Shown: positions 8,758-16,967 of the stretch, one piece after another
Numbering within the stretch: position 1 is the stretch's first letter
Layout: the number at the start of each line of letters is the position of its first letter
NCBI GenBank assembly: GCA_021405325.1
Contig: QWII01000069.1
Coordinates: 1-54,090 of the forward strand
Source of the DNA: Caldilinea sp. CFX5
Lineage (GTDB): Bacteria; Chloroflexota; Anaerolineae; Caldilineales; Caldilineaceae
DNA: 54,090 nucleotides
Reading direction: 5' to 3'
Translations under genes and position numbers: made by a program
Notes under the pieces: generated by a model
The model's database searches: none
What the model saw: the letters and a program-made list of their open reading frames with translations, nothing else
What the model was told of the DNA's origin: nothing

Positions 8758-9166
8758 AGAGTACGCGCCCTCGGCTGATGATTTCTTTGATAAATGGGTC
8801 ATTCTTGCTCAACGCGTCCTGAATTTCGTTTGGCGTTTTCACAAGAATATCGACTGGAAACGGGCGCGGTAGGATCAATTCTGAAATCGCTACAGATCGT
8901 TCGACGCGTTGCAAGTTTGTTTTTTGAATCACCAGTAGATCGACATCGCTATCGGCGGAAGGCGCACCATAGGCATAAGAACCAAACAAGATGATCTTTT
9001 CAGGTGTAAAAGCTGTCACAATCCGGCGTACAATTTCCAACAAGATCTCTTCCGTTACTTGGAGAAAATAGGGGCTGCGTACTTCGCGAAAGAGCGGCTT
9101 GCCATTGGCCGGCCAGGCTTGCTTTAATGGTGGATATTGGTAAACGTTGGCAACTGAATTAGCCAT
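8741..9166 (-). CDS. MNT-type nucleotidyltransferase, antitoxin-like
   Basis: This 141-aa protein has the pol-beta nucleotidyltransferase signature GSYAYGAPSADSDVDLLV near residues 62-79, giving GS-x10-DxD for metal and NTP binding. MNT proteins of HEPN/MNT modules transfer AMP to the HEPN partner and so neutralise it. It lies directly upstream of the HEPN gene with a 17-nt overlap and has its own promoter (9209-9237). This is a compact mobile defence or addiction module sitting in the sugar regulon. Confidence 0.87.
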   Translation of the reverse strand: MANSVANVYQYPPLKQAWPANGKPLFREVRSPYFLQVTEEILLEIVRRIVTAFTPEKIILFGSYAYGAPSADSDVDLLVIQKTNLQRVERSVAISELILPRPFPVDILVKTPNEIQDALSKNDPFIKEIISRGRVLYEQPH

Positions 9167-9208
9167 CGGTCGAAATGTCCTCCAAAGACAATCGAAAAGT
9201 TCATCTTA

Positions 9209-9237
9209 ATTATAATCTTGCTTGTAGCGGAACGCAA
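9209..9237 (-). promoter_or_regulatory. Sigma70-like promoter of the MNT/HEPN pair
   Basis: On the minus strand TTGCGT (9232-9237) and TATAAT (9209-9214) are separated by 17 nt, ending about 43 nt before the ATG of the MNT gene. The -10 box is perfect. The pair is therefore likely transcribed separately from the dioxygenase upstream. Confidence 0.55.
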
Positions 9238-9287
9238 GCATACCGAAGAACCCCAAATTCTTCAAGCTAAACAACACGTACTGTTCT

Positions 9288-10097
9288 TTAATTCTTCCCC
9301 ATTGCCTTACTCGCTGCTTTAGCGGCCCGTTCATGCCACTGGGTTTTCTGCATCGTTTGCCAGTAAAAATCACGGGAGACAGCCCGTTGTTTGGCCGGCA
9401 CGCCACAGCCCACAATATAGGCGCGCCGGGGATAGTCGGTGCGGTTGGGGCCAGTGTAATGCAAAGTGCGCGAATGGTGCAAGGTCGCGCCGCCGGCCGG
9501 GATGGGACAGGCGACCGCATTGGCGATGCGCACCTCGACATCATCCACCTCCAAGCCAATCACCCGTGGGTCATTGCCAATGGGGTGGTGGGGCAACACA
9601 TCCTGCTGGTGGGTGCCGGGGACAAACCACATGCAGCCATTTTCCAAGGTCGCCTCTTGCAGCGGAATCCAGATACTGAGCGAATCGTACTCTTTGTCGG
9701 CATCCCAGTAGGCTTCATCCTGGTGCCAAGGGGTGGCGGCGTCGGTGTGGGGCGGCTTTAGGATGGCGTGGTCGCCGCCCAGGGTTGCTTCCGGGCCAAG
9801 CAGTTGTTTGACAATGGCGGCGGCGTTGGCGCGGAAGAGGGTGTCGAGCAGGGCCGGCGCATATTTGCCGGGGTTGAGAATCTGCGGCAGCACCGGTTTC
9901 TGATCATCCTCATCGGTCGTCACCAGATCGAGGTGATCACCCTGGTCGCGCCCGGCTTTCTGGGCAAAGAGTTGGTCATAGATCGCTTGCAGTTGTTCCA
10001 CTTCGGCGGCGGTGGTGATGGCGGGGAGGGTGAGATAGCCGTTCTGCTGAAAAAAGGCAATCTGGTCGGGGGTTAAGGTCAGGGTCGGTTGGATCAT
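9288..10097 (-). CDS. PhyH-type Fe(II)/2-oxoglutarate dioxygenase (1)
   Basis: This 269-aa soluble oxygenase of the phytanoyl-CoA dioxygenase superfamily uses 2-oxoglutarate and O2 to hydroxylate a small molecule. Iron ligands are visible: His125 and Asp127 in PWHQDEAYWD, and the distal His in LHHSRTLHYTGPN near 210, with the oxoglutarate-binding Arg in YPRRAY. Its ATG overlaps the stop of the methyltransferase gene (ATGA), so the two are coupled and may act on the same compound. Substrate unknown; many bacterial homologues sit in sugar or osmolyte clusters as here. Confidence 0.87.
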   Translation of the reverse strand: MIQPTLTLTPDQIAFFQQNGYLTLPAITTAAEVEQLQAIYDQLFAQKAGRDQGDHLDLVTTDEDDQKPVLPQILNPGKYAPALLDTLFRANAAAIVKQLLGPEATLGGDHAILKPPHTDAATPWHQDEAYWDADKEYDSLSIWIPLQEATLENGCMWFVPGTHQQDVLPHHPIGNDPRVIGLEVDDVEVRIANAVACPIPAGGATLHHSRTLHYTGPNRTDYPRRAYIVGCGVPAKQRAVSRDFYWQTMQKTQWHERAAKAASKAMGKN

Positions 10098-10951
10098 AAG
10101 CGTTTTCCTTCATATTCATCGCCATAATGACCGGTGCCACGGCTGAGATTGGCGGGGGCGTTGGTGGGCAGCCAGACCGGATCACGATAGGCCGGTTTGG
10201 CTGGCGACCAATCGACCGGTTTCACAATCCGCGCACAGATGAGCAACGGTTGGCCGGGGTCAACCTGGTTGCGCTCCTGGGCAGTCAACTCACGAGCGGG
10301 GATGTTTAGTAAAAAGGCCATGCGCGCCATCAGATTGCCATAGACTTGCATCTGGTAATCGCTGTCGCCCAGGCCCAAATTGTGCAACAAGTTATGAATG
10401 CCGATGGGGGTTGACCAATGATACATATAGAGCGGCGCCCCTGTTCCCATGTCTAAGCCGCGGTGGAGATAGAAGTCAACACACCAGAAGTTGATGAGCA
10501 ACACGCCCCCCGGCTTGAGCAAGCGGATGGCGTGGTAGACAAAAGCGTCAAGGTCGTAGATCACCGCCGTGGTGAATTGCACCACAAAGCAGTCATAGGT
10601 ATCCCCCGGCACATGGTCAGCCCGGCTCAAATCAGCTACTACTTTCACTTCGGGGGTATGAGCGGCCAAATCCAGCGCGTCAGCCTGGGTGAGCCGGTCG
10701 CCGCCATATTGCCGGATGGTTGTCGTCTCGCCGATTTCCAGGGCGTGGCCGCGAATGTCGGCTTGATGCTGCTCCAGGAAATCAGCCCAGTAGTAGCGAA
10801 TGATCGACAAGCCGGTGGACCGTCCCCCCCCCAGCGGTTGCAAGCGGCGAAAGCGCAGCGTGCGCAGATCGCGCAGGAGGGGCCAGGTTGTCCAGTGGTT
10901 GCCGGTTTTCACTTGTTGGTACTGTTGCCGAAGTTGTGTGTTTTTGGACAT
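10094..10951 (-). CDS. SAM-dependent methyltransferase-like protein
   Basis: This 285-aa protein resembles class I methyltransferases. ALEIGE (near 81-86) stands in the place of the glycine-rich SAM loop, VVADLSRADHVPGDTYDCFVV is the acidic-strand region, and AIRLLKPGGVLLINFW is the typical post-motif III helix and strand. The first loop lacks the usual GxGxG, so SAM binding is probable but not certain. I prefer ATG 10951 (MSKNTQ opening); an upstream start at 10981 reaches the DUF5615 gene. Its 3' end overlaps the dioxygenase start by 4 nt. Confidence 0.68.
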   Translation of the reverse strand: MSKNTQLRQQYQQVKTGNHWTTWPLLRDLRTLRFRRLQPLGGGRSTGLSIIRYYWADFLEQHQADIRGHALEIGETTTIRQYGGDRLTQADALDLAAHTPEVKVVADLSRADHVPGDTYDCFVVQFTTAVIYDLDAFVYHAIRLLKPGGVLLINFWCVDFYLHRGLDMGTGAPLYMYHWSTPIGIHNLLHNLGLGDSDYQMQVYGNLMARMAFLLNIPARELTAQERNQVDPGQPLLICARIVKPVDWSPAKPAYRDPVWLPTNAPANLSRGTGHYGDEYEGKRL

Positions 10952-10977
10952 ACAAACCGTTCTTTGCCTTATGATCC

Positions 10978-11307
10978 TCACGCGGCAATATGGATCAAAT
11001 CACCTGGTTGAATCGACTGCAAGGCAGCAAGAATACGCGGAGCTAAAGGCCGCAAAGTTTCAATCGTGTTATCGGGCGCTTTTAATACAATCAGCGCTAG
11101 GTTGATTCGGCGTAGATTTTGTTGGTACTCAAGATTGCCGTCAACTGTAACAAATACTTCAATGGTTGATGTCTGAAGTAGACGTAGTAACGCACCATTT
11201 TTAACACCAGCCCATCCCATCTCTGGCACTGTTGAAACATGATGCCCTTGTAATTCACGTTTTAGTTTGCGTGGCAAGCATTCATCAAGCAACACGCGCA
11301 TAGGCAT
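10978..11307 (-). CDS. DUF5615 PIN-like protein, toxin of a DUF433 pair
   Basis: This 109-aa protein shows the DUF5615 PIN-like pattern: MRVLLDECLPRKLKREL at the start, the acidic DE on the first strand, and FVTVDGNLEYQQN near 50-62. In the family these acidic residues suggest a nuclease fold resembling VapC. It overlaps the DUF433 antitoxin gene by 23 nt, the standard pairing. Two nearby ATGs (11307, 11301) are possible. Confidence 0.82.
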   Translation of the reverse strand: MPMRVLLDECLPRKLKRELQGHHVSTVPEMGWAGVKNGALLRLLQTSTIEVFVTVDGNLEYQQNLRRINLALIVLKAPDNTIETLRPLAPRILAALQSIQPGDLIHIAA

Positions 11308-11512
11308 CTTCCAAAAACATCTGTTTCATTTGTTCCAACACTGCTTGTGCTTGGGCAAGCGTGACAGTAGGAAAATCATCTAAAAATTCTTCAAGCGGAT
11401 ACCCTTTTTCCAGATAATCCATGAGGGTCTGGATTGGTACGCGTGTGCCTCTAAAGACAGGAATGCCGCCCAAAATCTCTTTGTCAATCACTACTACATT
11501 TTGTTTAGACAT
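11285..11512 (-). CDS. DUF433 antitoxin-like protein
   Basis: This 75-aa protein is a clear DUF433 member (ILGGIPVFRGTRVPIQTLMDYLEKG, then LEEFLDDFPTV). The domain has a winged HTH-like fold and is regularly encoded just before a DUF5615 PIN-like toxin, as here. It follows the metallophosphoesterase by 21 nt on the same strand, so it may be read from that operon. Confidence 0.88.
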   Translation of the reverse strand: MSKQNVVVIDKEILGGIPVFRGTRVPIQTLMDYLEKGYPLEEFLDDFPTVTLAQAQAVLEQMKQMFLEDAYARVA

Positions 11513-11533
11513 TATCTTAACTCCATCTACACG

Positions 11534-12469
11534 CTACGCTGACGGCGGCGCTTTGGGAAATGCCTTAATGTGAATCCGGTCGCGCACAAAAGGCTGAGCG
11601 CGATAGTAGCCCTGCTGGTAATCGAGCTGCAGCACCTCAATCGTAAAATAGCCATATTCCAACCCGGTTGGCCGCAACCCTAGCGCCGTAAGCCGTTTGC
11701 CAAAGGCCGCACCCGTGTCAATGTCAATCGAGACAATGCGCTCTTCATCTTCCGGGTGGGGGCGCAGATAGAGTTGGGTATTTTTGTGCAGATCCTTTTC
11801 CAGATCAAATTTGGAAAGCGAATAGGGCAGCAGATGGGTGGGCGTATGGCCGTGCACGACCACAAAGCCCTCCCAATGGCTGGGGTCGGCGCGTAAGAAA
11901 TCGCTGCGCACCCAGATAAAGGAATCTTCGATCCAGATGCGATGTGCCTCCATCATCTGGTTGTGGGTCAGGTAATCAGTCGCCGTCATCTGTTCCGCCA
12001 GTGACAATTCGGGCATCACACCGGCATGAACAAAGAGGAACTTGATCTCGCTCTCATCGTTGCTAAAGCTTTCCACGTGGAAACATTTCAGCTTTTTGAA
12101 GAAGTCGAGATACTTGGGGGCAACGTTGGCGGCAAAGGTGTCGATGTCCGGGTAGCCAAAGGAGCGCACGGTACTTTCGGCCGCGTTTTCCTCCCAGATG
12201 CGGTTGCCCCAGCGCTCCTTGAATTTCTCATCGAAAAGCGTTTGTAGCAGTAGATGTTCGTGATTGCCGATCAACGTCACCGCTTTGTCACCCAAACTCA
12301 TGATCAGATCGACGACCGCCTTGGACGACGGACCATGGTCGATGTAGTCGCCGGTAAAGATAAATTTGTCGAGATATTCGTTATCCAACCGGTTGATCAA
12401 GGCGCATAACGGGTCGTACATTCCATGAATATCGCCGATGATCCAGGTCGTTTTTGTAATCTCTGTCAT
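11534..12469 (-). CDS. Metallophosphoesterase, PPP-like
   Basis: This 311-aa hydrolase has the calcineurin-type metal motifs in order: GDIHG near 12-16, GDYIDHG near 40-46, GNHEH near 70-74 and HGHTPTH near 205. Such proteins split phosphomonoesters, phosphoproteins or dinucleoside polyphosphates with two metal ions. The start ATG 12469 shares its A with the TAA stop of the ROK gene (TAATG), pointing to coupled translation. A longer opening within the ROK frame region reads as noise. Protein versus nucleotide substrate cannot be separated from sequence. Confidence 0.87.
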   Translation of the reverse strand: MTEITKTTWIIGDIHGMYDPLCALINRLDNEYLDKFIFTGDYIDHGPSSKAVVDLIMSLGDKAVTLIGNHEHLLLQTLFDEKFKERWGNRIWEENAAESTVRSFGYPDIDTFAANVAPKYLDFFKKLKCFHVESFSNDESEIKFLFVHAGVMPELSLAEQMTATDYLTHNQMMEAHRIWIEDSFIWVRSDFLRADPSHWEGFVVVHGHTPTHLLPYSLSKFDLEKDLHKNTQLYLRPHPEDEERIVSIDIDTGAAFGKRLTALGLRPTGLEYGYFTIEVLQLDYQQGYYRAQPFVRDRIHIKAFPKAPPSA

Positions 12470-13380
12470 TAGAAATTTGCCTGACTCCTCACTGCTGCGC
12501 CAATCAACCCGGCATCCACACCCAATGCTGCGGGTAAAATGGGCAACGCACGCGTATCTTCTGCATAGATGTGGGCGCGGGTGGCAGCGACAAAGGCGTC
12601 CCAATACAACCCACCGGCCAACCCCAGCCCACCGCCCACAATGACGGCTTCCGGGTCCAGAACGTTACATAGAAAAGCAACACTATTGCCCAACGCTTCC
12701 CCGGCAGAGCGCACAATCTCAACGGCCAGTGTATCACCATCAGCCACCGCAGCAAAGAGCGCCTGACCGTTTGGCAATGCTTGTCCGCCAGCCTGGTGAT
12801 AACGTGCCAGTAAGGCCGGCCCGGACGCGAACTCTTCCAACACTGGCTGTAAAACGGCGCCGCAGGTGGTGCAAGTCGTTGTTAACGGCATGGTCGCCAA
12901 CACCAACGCATTGCCCCGCGCCCCGGCCAGTGGCTTGCCGTCCTGCACAAAACAGGAGCTAATCCCTGTGCCAACGGTGATGTAACAGAACGAGGCAAAT
13001 GCTTGGCCCGCGCCATAGCGCGTCTCGGCCAATGCCGCCGCCCGCACATCGGACTCGACCACTGCCGGTGAAATTTCTGCTAACCGACGCTGTACCGGTA
13101 GGTGACACCAATCAAAATTGTAGGCGCTGGTGACATTGCCATGCGGATCGACTAGTTCACAGACGCCCATGCCCAGCCCAACAATCGTTTTGCTCTGGTT
13201 GCGTACTTGTTGCGCCAAACGTTCCGCCAGCGCAAGACAATCGGCCAGCACCACTTCGCCCCCGCGTTGCGCCAGCGTGGGAATGACTTCGCGTAGAATG
13301 ACCACACCAGTGGTGCAATCAACCACCCCCCCGGCCACCTTGGTGCCGCCTACATCTAATCCGATTGCATAGCTCGTCAT
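12469..13380 (-). CDS. ROK-family sugar kinase
   Basis: This 303-aa protein starts at ATG 13380 and has the ROK ATP-binding opening IGLDVGGTKVAGGVVD (6-21) and a second phosphate motif ITVGTGISSCFV near 135. ROK kinases phosphorylate glucose, mannose, N-acetylmannosamine or allose. The zinc-site consensus CxCGxxGCxE is degenerate here: only CTTC remains, followed by LEEFASGPALL, so zinc may not be bound or the site is altered. It is coupled to the metallophosphoesterase downstream. A longer reading to 13533 would translate the palindromic repeats and is rejected. Confidence 0.87.
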   Translation of the reverse strand: MTSYAIGLDVGGTKVAGGVVDCTTGVVILREVIPTLAQRGGEVVLADCLALAERLAQQVRNQSKTIVGLGMGVCELVDPHGNVTSAYNFDWCHLPVQRRLAEISPAVVESDVRAAALAETRYGAGQAFASFCYITVGTGISSCFVQDGKPLAGARGNALVLATMPLTTTCTTCGAVLQPVLEEFASGPALLARYHQAGGQALPNGQALFAAVADGDTLAVEIVRSAGEALGNSVAFLCNVLDPEAVIVGGGLGLAGGLYWDAFVAATRAHIYAEDTRALPILPAALGVDAGLIGAAVRSQANF

Positions 13381-13405
13381 AAGACCCTGTTGCTTGTCAT
13401 TTGTG

Positions 13406-13504
13406 TAGGTGCGGTTTGCAACCGCACGAGCCTTGGGTAGATTCGTGCGGTTGCAAACCGCACGAGCTTTGGGTAGATTCGTGCGGTTGCAAACCGCACC
13501 TACA
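13406..13504. repeat. Palindromic 36-bp tandem repeat (three copies)
   Basis: The 19-nt palindromic core (GTGCGGTTGCAAACCGCAC and a near variant) occurs at 13409-13427, 13445-13463 and 13481-13499, a strict 36-bp period, with an 17-bp spacer containing TTTGGGTAGATTC. The outer edges TAGGTGCGG and CCGCACCTA are inverted, so the whole element can fold. It lies between the ROK and SPFH genes. This looks like a dispersed palindromic or MITE-like element. It is not a CRISPR: the spacers are identical. Confidence 0.8.
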
Positions 13505-13513
13505 ACCGCCTTG

Positions 13514-14419
13514 TCACCTTGTCGCCTTGTCACTCTTTTCCGCCGCCACCAATTGGGTCAACAGGTTGTTACCGGGGGGGATCAGGGTGATCTGCGCCTC
13601 GCCGTCCAATACCCGTTGCGTTTCGAGAATCTCAAAGAGAGCGTCGGCGACCTCACGATCGGCGGAAATCTGGCGCAACGCCTCACCCACAATCTTGGGG
13701 CGCATGGCGTTGGCTTTGCCAAACTCAACCGCCGCTTCCCGCTCGGCTTTGCTGGTGATGATGCTCACCTGGTTAGCGCCGTCCTGGCGAATGGCCGCCG
13801 TGACCTGGCGCAGACGGTTGACGACTTTCTCTTCGATCTGGCGGATCATCTGAGCGTCGCGGAAATGGACTTTGCGGATGTAGATCGACCCCAGCTTATA
13901 CCCCCATTCGTCGGACTTGGGCGAGACCTCGGCGCGCACGGTCTGGCTCATCTGGTGGCGCGTCTCCAACATATCAGCCAGGGGCATATTGCTCAGGGTG
14001 CGCACGGTGGCGTTGCTCACGTTGGCCGAAAGCGAACCTTGCGGGTCGGCATTTTTGAAGAGATAGGCGACCGGATCGCTGATAAACATCTCATACCAGA
14101 CGCCAATGCCCATCGGCGCGCCTTCTTCCGAGTTGACCGGCAGGCTGCGCAGGTACTTCTGGTCGAGCCGCATATCCAACACATAGCGCCGGCCAAACCA
14201 GCGTACAATCAACGCGGCCAGCCCCAACTTGGGCCACAGAAAATACAAGCCCGGCTCGGTGAGGACGCCGCGCACTTTGCCGAAGAGGACATAGACATGG
14301 CTGGTGCCTTCTTCGACAACGTCGTAGACGCCAAACATGCGGGTCAACCCTTTGACGATCGGTTCACCAATGAGCAGCACAAAAAAGGTAAGCCCGGCGG
14401 CAATTAAGAAATTATCCAT
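13514..14419 (-). CDS. SPFH/band-7 membrane protein (HflC-like position)
   Basis: This 301-aa protein has one N-terminal membrane segment (about 4-24) followed by an SPFH domain (EGTSHVYVLFGKVRG...PGLYFLWP) and a long helical C-terminal half rich in charged residues, such as AEREAAVEFGKAN. SPFH proteins form membrane-anchored rings that organise proteases or lipid domains. It overlaps the companion SPFH gene by 8 nt. The pair resembles the HflK/HflC layout but is too divergent to name. Confidence 0.82.
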   Translation of the reverse strand: MDNFLIAAGLTFFVLLIGEPIVKGLTRMFGVYDVVEEGTSHVYVLFGKVRGVLTEPGLYFLWPKLGLAALIVRWFGRRYVLDMRLDQKYLRSLPVNSEEGAPMGIGVWYEMFISDPVAYLFKNADPQGSLSANVSNATVRTLSNMPLADMLETRHQMSQTVRAEVSPKSDEWGYKLGSIYIRKVHFRDAQMIRQIEEKVVNRLRQVTAAIRQDGANQVSIITSKAEREAAVEFGKANAMRPKIVGEALRQISADREVADALFEILETQRVLDGEAQITLIPPGNNLLTQLVAAEKSDKATR

Positions 14420-15404
14420 GGTTGCGCTCCTCCATGATCACCTGTTGCGCCTGGGCATAGAGTTGCAGGCGGACGTTGCGTAAATAGGCTTGCAGCACCG
14501 CGCCGCCGCCGGCTTTCAGCGCGGTGAGTTGCTCGGCCAGCGCTTGCAACGGTTCGACTTCAGCGCGGGCATTCAGCGTCTGAATCTCGACGGCCCGCTT
14601 GGACTGGACAATCTTCTGGTCTGCCGAAGCCTGGGCCAGACTGATGTCCGAAGAGACCTGATTGTGCGCCGTGTTGATGGCCGCCAGCGCCGACTCCACC
14701 TCCTGCGGCGGGTCGATGGCGGTGATGAGTGAGGCATCGAGGAGGATGCCATAGCGCGCCTCGGACGAGCGGCAGTCGGCTTCCATCTGGTCATTGAGCG
14801 CACTGAGATTCTTGCGAATATCATTGATCGAGATGCCGGCCATAATGTTGGCCTCCTCGGCGCTTATGGTGTCGAGCAATGGGGCGCTAGGCGCTTCAAA
14901 GCTGGCAATGCGTTCGCGCAGAATAGAGACGAAGTAACCCATTGTATGAACAATCGGCTGCTTGACGCCAAAGAGGTAGGCATACAAATTGCGTTCGGAA
15001 ACCCGATAGCGAATTTGTCCTTCCAATCCGGTATTAAGCTGGTCTTTGGTGACGGCTTCCAGCATGGTGCCGTTGCGATTGGCGGTCGGATCTTGCAAAT
15101 CCTTGGCCATATTCATCGTTTCCGTGGCGACAGAAACTTTGTAGATGCGCTCCCAGGGCCACTTAAAATAGGGACCGCCCGGCCCGATGACCCGCACTTG
15201 CGGCCAGGCGTAGCGCTCCCGTTCATGGTCGCGCAACGTTTCGGCCAGCGGGGTATCAAGCGTCGTGGCGCCGCCCACCCGCTCGGCGCGGCCAAAGCTG
15301 GTCTTGACGGCGCGCTCATTCTGATCCACCGTGTAGAAGCTGGTCAGAATATAGCGCACGGCAAACCAGGCGATAAAGCCGACAAGTATTCCGGCTATCG
15401 ACAT
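14412..15404 (-). CDS. SPFH/band-7 membrane protein (HflK-like position)
   Basis: This 330-aa protein has an N-terminal membrane segment (about 3-24), then VDQNERAVKTSFGRAERV, the regular opening of HflK-type SPFH domains, a central SPFH domain and a helical coiled tail (QASADQKIVQSKRAVEIQTLNARAEVE area). It is expected to co-assemble with the adjacent SPFH protein on the cytoplasmic membrane. The upstream neighbour is a truncated Rpn-like gene, so this is likely the first intact gene of its operon. Confidence 0.82.
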   Translation of the reverse strand: MSIAGILVGFIAWFAVRYILTSFYTVDQNERAVKTSFGRAERVGGATTLDTPLAETLRDHERERYAWPQVRVIGPGGPYFKWPWERIYKVSVATETMNMAKDLQDPTANRNGTMLEAVTKDQLNTGLEGQIRYRVSERNLYAYLFGVKQPIVHTMGYFVSILRERIASFEAPSAPLLDTISAEEANIMAGISINDIRKNLSALNDQMEADCRSSEARYGILLDASLITAIDPPQEVESALAAINTAHNQVSSDISLAQASADQKIVQSKRAVEIQTLNARAEVEPLQALAEQLTALKAGGGAVLQAYLRNVRLQLYAQAQQVIMEERNHG

Positions 15405-15431
15405 AGCTGTTACTCCTGTTGCTAAAGCTGC

Positions 15432-15986
15432 TTACCGACTGGGAGTTGGTTCCTCGGTGAGCAGACGTTCGATTTCGGCTAACGATAGTTGTGTAACCTC
15501 AGCTATCAACGTGAGGGCAAGACCTTTTTCCGCCATTGCGCGGACAATCTCACGGTTTCGCGTTTCTGTGGCTTGTTGGCGAATGACTTCGCGTTCGCGT
15601 TCTAAGGCTTTGATTAACATACTTGTCACCTCTTCTTTCGTCCGGTATTGCTCCTCGATTTGGGCGAAATCATTTTGCGGAATGTATCCGCGTGCGGCCA
15701 GTTGGCGAAACCAATTTAAGAAGAGCGAGAGGGCTTGCTTGTCATCCTCTTCGAGGAAGAGGATAAACAATTGTTCAACCAAGAGGGGCAGATCATAGTG
15801 AACTTCGGCCAGGAACAAAGTGGAAACAATGTTCCGGATGGCTAACAACGCTTCTTTGCCAAAGCGGTTTTCTGCAATGACAAAGTGTTCAAAGTTCAAA
15901 CGATACTTGCCCAACGCCGGCTCATCTTCAATCAGGTCGGCAAGATTGTTTGGGGCCGTCCATTTGTCTTCCCCATTATACAACAC
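15432..15986 (-). pseudogene. Rpn-family nuclease/transposase-like protein, N-terminally truncated
   Basis: The 184 residues match the C-terminal half of Rpn/PF04754-like recombination-promoting proteins: LYNGEDKWTAP, then a helical middle, then the TRNREIVRAMAEKGLALTLIAEV tail. In full-length members LYNG comes after an N-terminal PD-(D/E)xK nuclease domain. Here the frame can be followed only a few codons further upstream (LPESVVVLYNG) before a TAG next to the cupin gene, so the nuclease domain is missing. A GTG at 15986 could still start a short product. I call it a remnant. Confidence 0.75.
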
Positions 15987-16016
15987 AACAACGGATTCAG
16001 GCAGTAACGGATTAGC

Positions 16017-16868
16017 CTATTGATAGGTTGGGGCAACGCCGAAGATGAGCGTCACTGGTTTATCGGTCATGTTGTAATAGGCGTGGGGCGCGCCGGCGGG
16101 AATGTAGAAGCCGTCCTGTGGTTTCAGTTCAAACCATTGCTGGCCCTCTTTTTCGGGACAGTGCATGTTGAGCGTGCCTTCTAACAGGTAAAGGCTTTCG
16201 TCGCCGCCATGTGTTTGGAGACTGGTGTGCTGACCGGGCAACAAATAGATCTTACCGACGGTCAAATGCTCCGTCGCCACCAGGAGACCGACCAACACTT
16301 CCTGCCCGGCTTCCCCTTCATAGCGCCACAGTTGATCTTGTTCCCGTAACACCCGGATGGTAAAATCCTGTTGAATTTCATTGCGCGCCATCGGCCATCG
16401 GCCAAGTACATGATCCTGCGTATATTTTACTTCGGTGAGTAAAGGTTGTTTACGCGCATAAGCGCCCGATGTGCCCTGCGACGGTGGCGGCGCAAAATAT
16501 TCGAGGACGCGCAGCGTTTCACGGCTGTAGTTAAAGGCATGATGCCATGTATCGCGCCGGAAAAAAGCCGCTTCCCCCGGCTGTACGCGATGCACCTCGC
16601 CAGTGGCCGGGTTGGCGATCACCATCGTGCCGCTGAGGACATAATAGATCAGGTCGGCGGCAAAAATGGTGCGGAATTCGTCCGAATGACGAAACTCCCC
16701 GCCAGGCGCTAACCCATAAATGATTTGGTGAATTTTGTCTGTCGAAACATAAATCCAATCGGCGACGGTGCCGGCCACCGGGTCGCCCCACAGATAACGT
16801 GTGACATTTTCGTAGCGCAGATGCGTTGGTTCAGTGTAAGTTGGACGTGGAGAAGGTTTATAAGCCAT
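16017..16868 (-). CDS. Two-domain cupin protein
   Basis: This 283-aa protein has two cupin barrels. The first (about 45-125) includes GGEFRHSDEFRT and PGEAAFFRRDTWHHAFN; the second (about 200-280) has PGQHTSLQTHGGDESLYLLEG, GxHxxxxHxxxxE-like with His and Glu metal ligands, and PAGAPHAYYN. Cupins of this kind are sugar isomerases, dioxygenases or sensors. It lies downstream of a Gfo/Idh/MocA gene in a sugar cluster, so carbohydrate modification is likely. The exact reaction is unknown. Confidence 0.83.
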   Translation of the reverse strand: MAYKPSPRPTYTEPTHLRYENVTRYLWGDPVAGTVADWIYVSTDKIHQIIYGLAPGGEFRHSDEFRTIFAADLIYYVLSGTMVIANPATGEVHRVQPGEAAFFRRDTWHHAFNYSRETLRVLEYFAPPPSQGTSGAYARKQPLLTEVKYTQDHVLGRWPMARNEIQQDFTIRVLREQDQLWRYEGEAGQEVLVGLLVATEHLTVGKIYLLPGQHTSLQTHGGDESLYLLEGTLNMHCPEKEGQQWFELKPQDGFYIPAGAPHAYYNMTDKPVTLIFGVAPTYQ

Positions 16869-16889
16869 AAGAATTGTTACTTGAAAATT

Positions 16890-16956
16890 GAGAATGGAAA
16901 ATGGTTAATGGCTCGTCGCGCTGACCCTCATTAACCATTAACTATTTTCCATTCTC
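16890..16956. repeat. Inverted repeat between cupin and Gfo/Idh/MocA genes
   Basis: Two 22-nt arms (16890-16911 and 16935-16956) pair with one mismatch around a 23-nt loop. The A/T-rich arm sequence (GAGAATGGAAAAT...) is of the kind found as dispersed imperfect repeats in bacterial genomes. It may also act as an intercistronic stem. Confidence 0.6.
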
Positions 16957-16967
16957 CATTAATTATT

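Noticed and set aside
13406..13504. 36-bp repeats as a CRISPR array
   Set aside because: The spacers between the 19-nt palindromes are nearly identical and only 17 nt long.
13381..13533. Extended N-terminus of the ROK kinase with NRTNLPKARAV repeats
   Set aside because: The repeats are the translated 36-bp palindromes; the conserved IGLDVGGTK opening follows ATG 13380.
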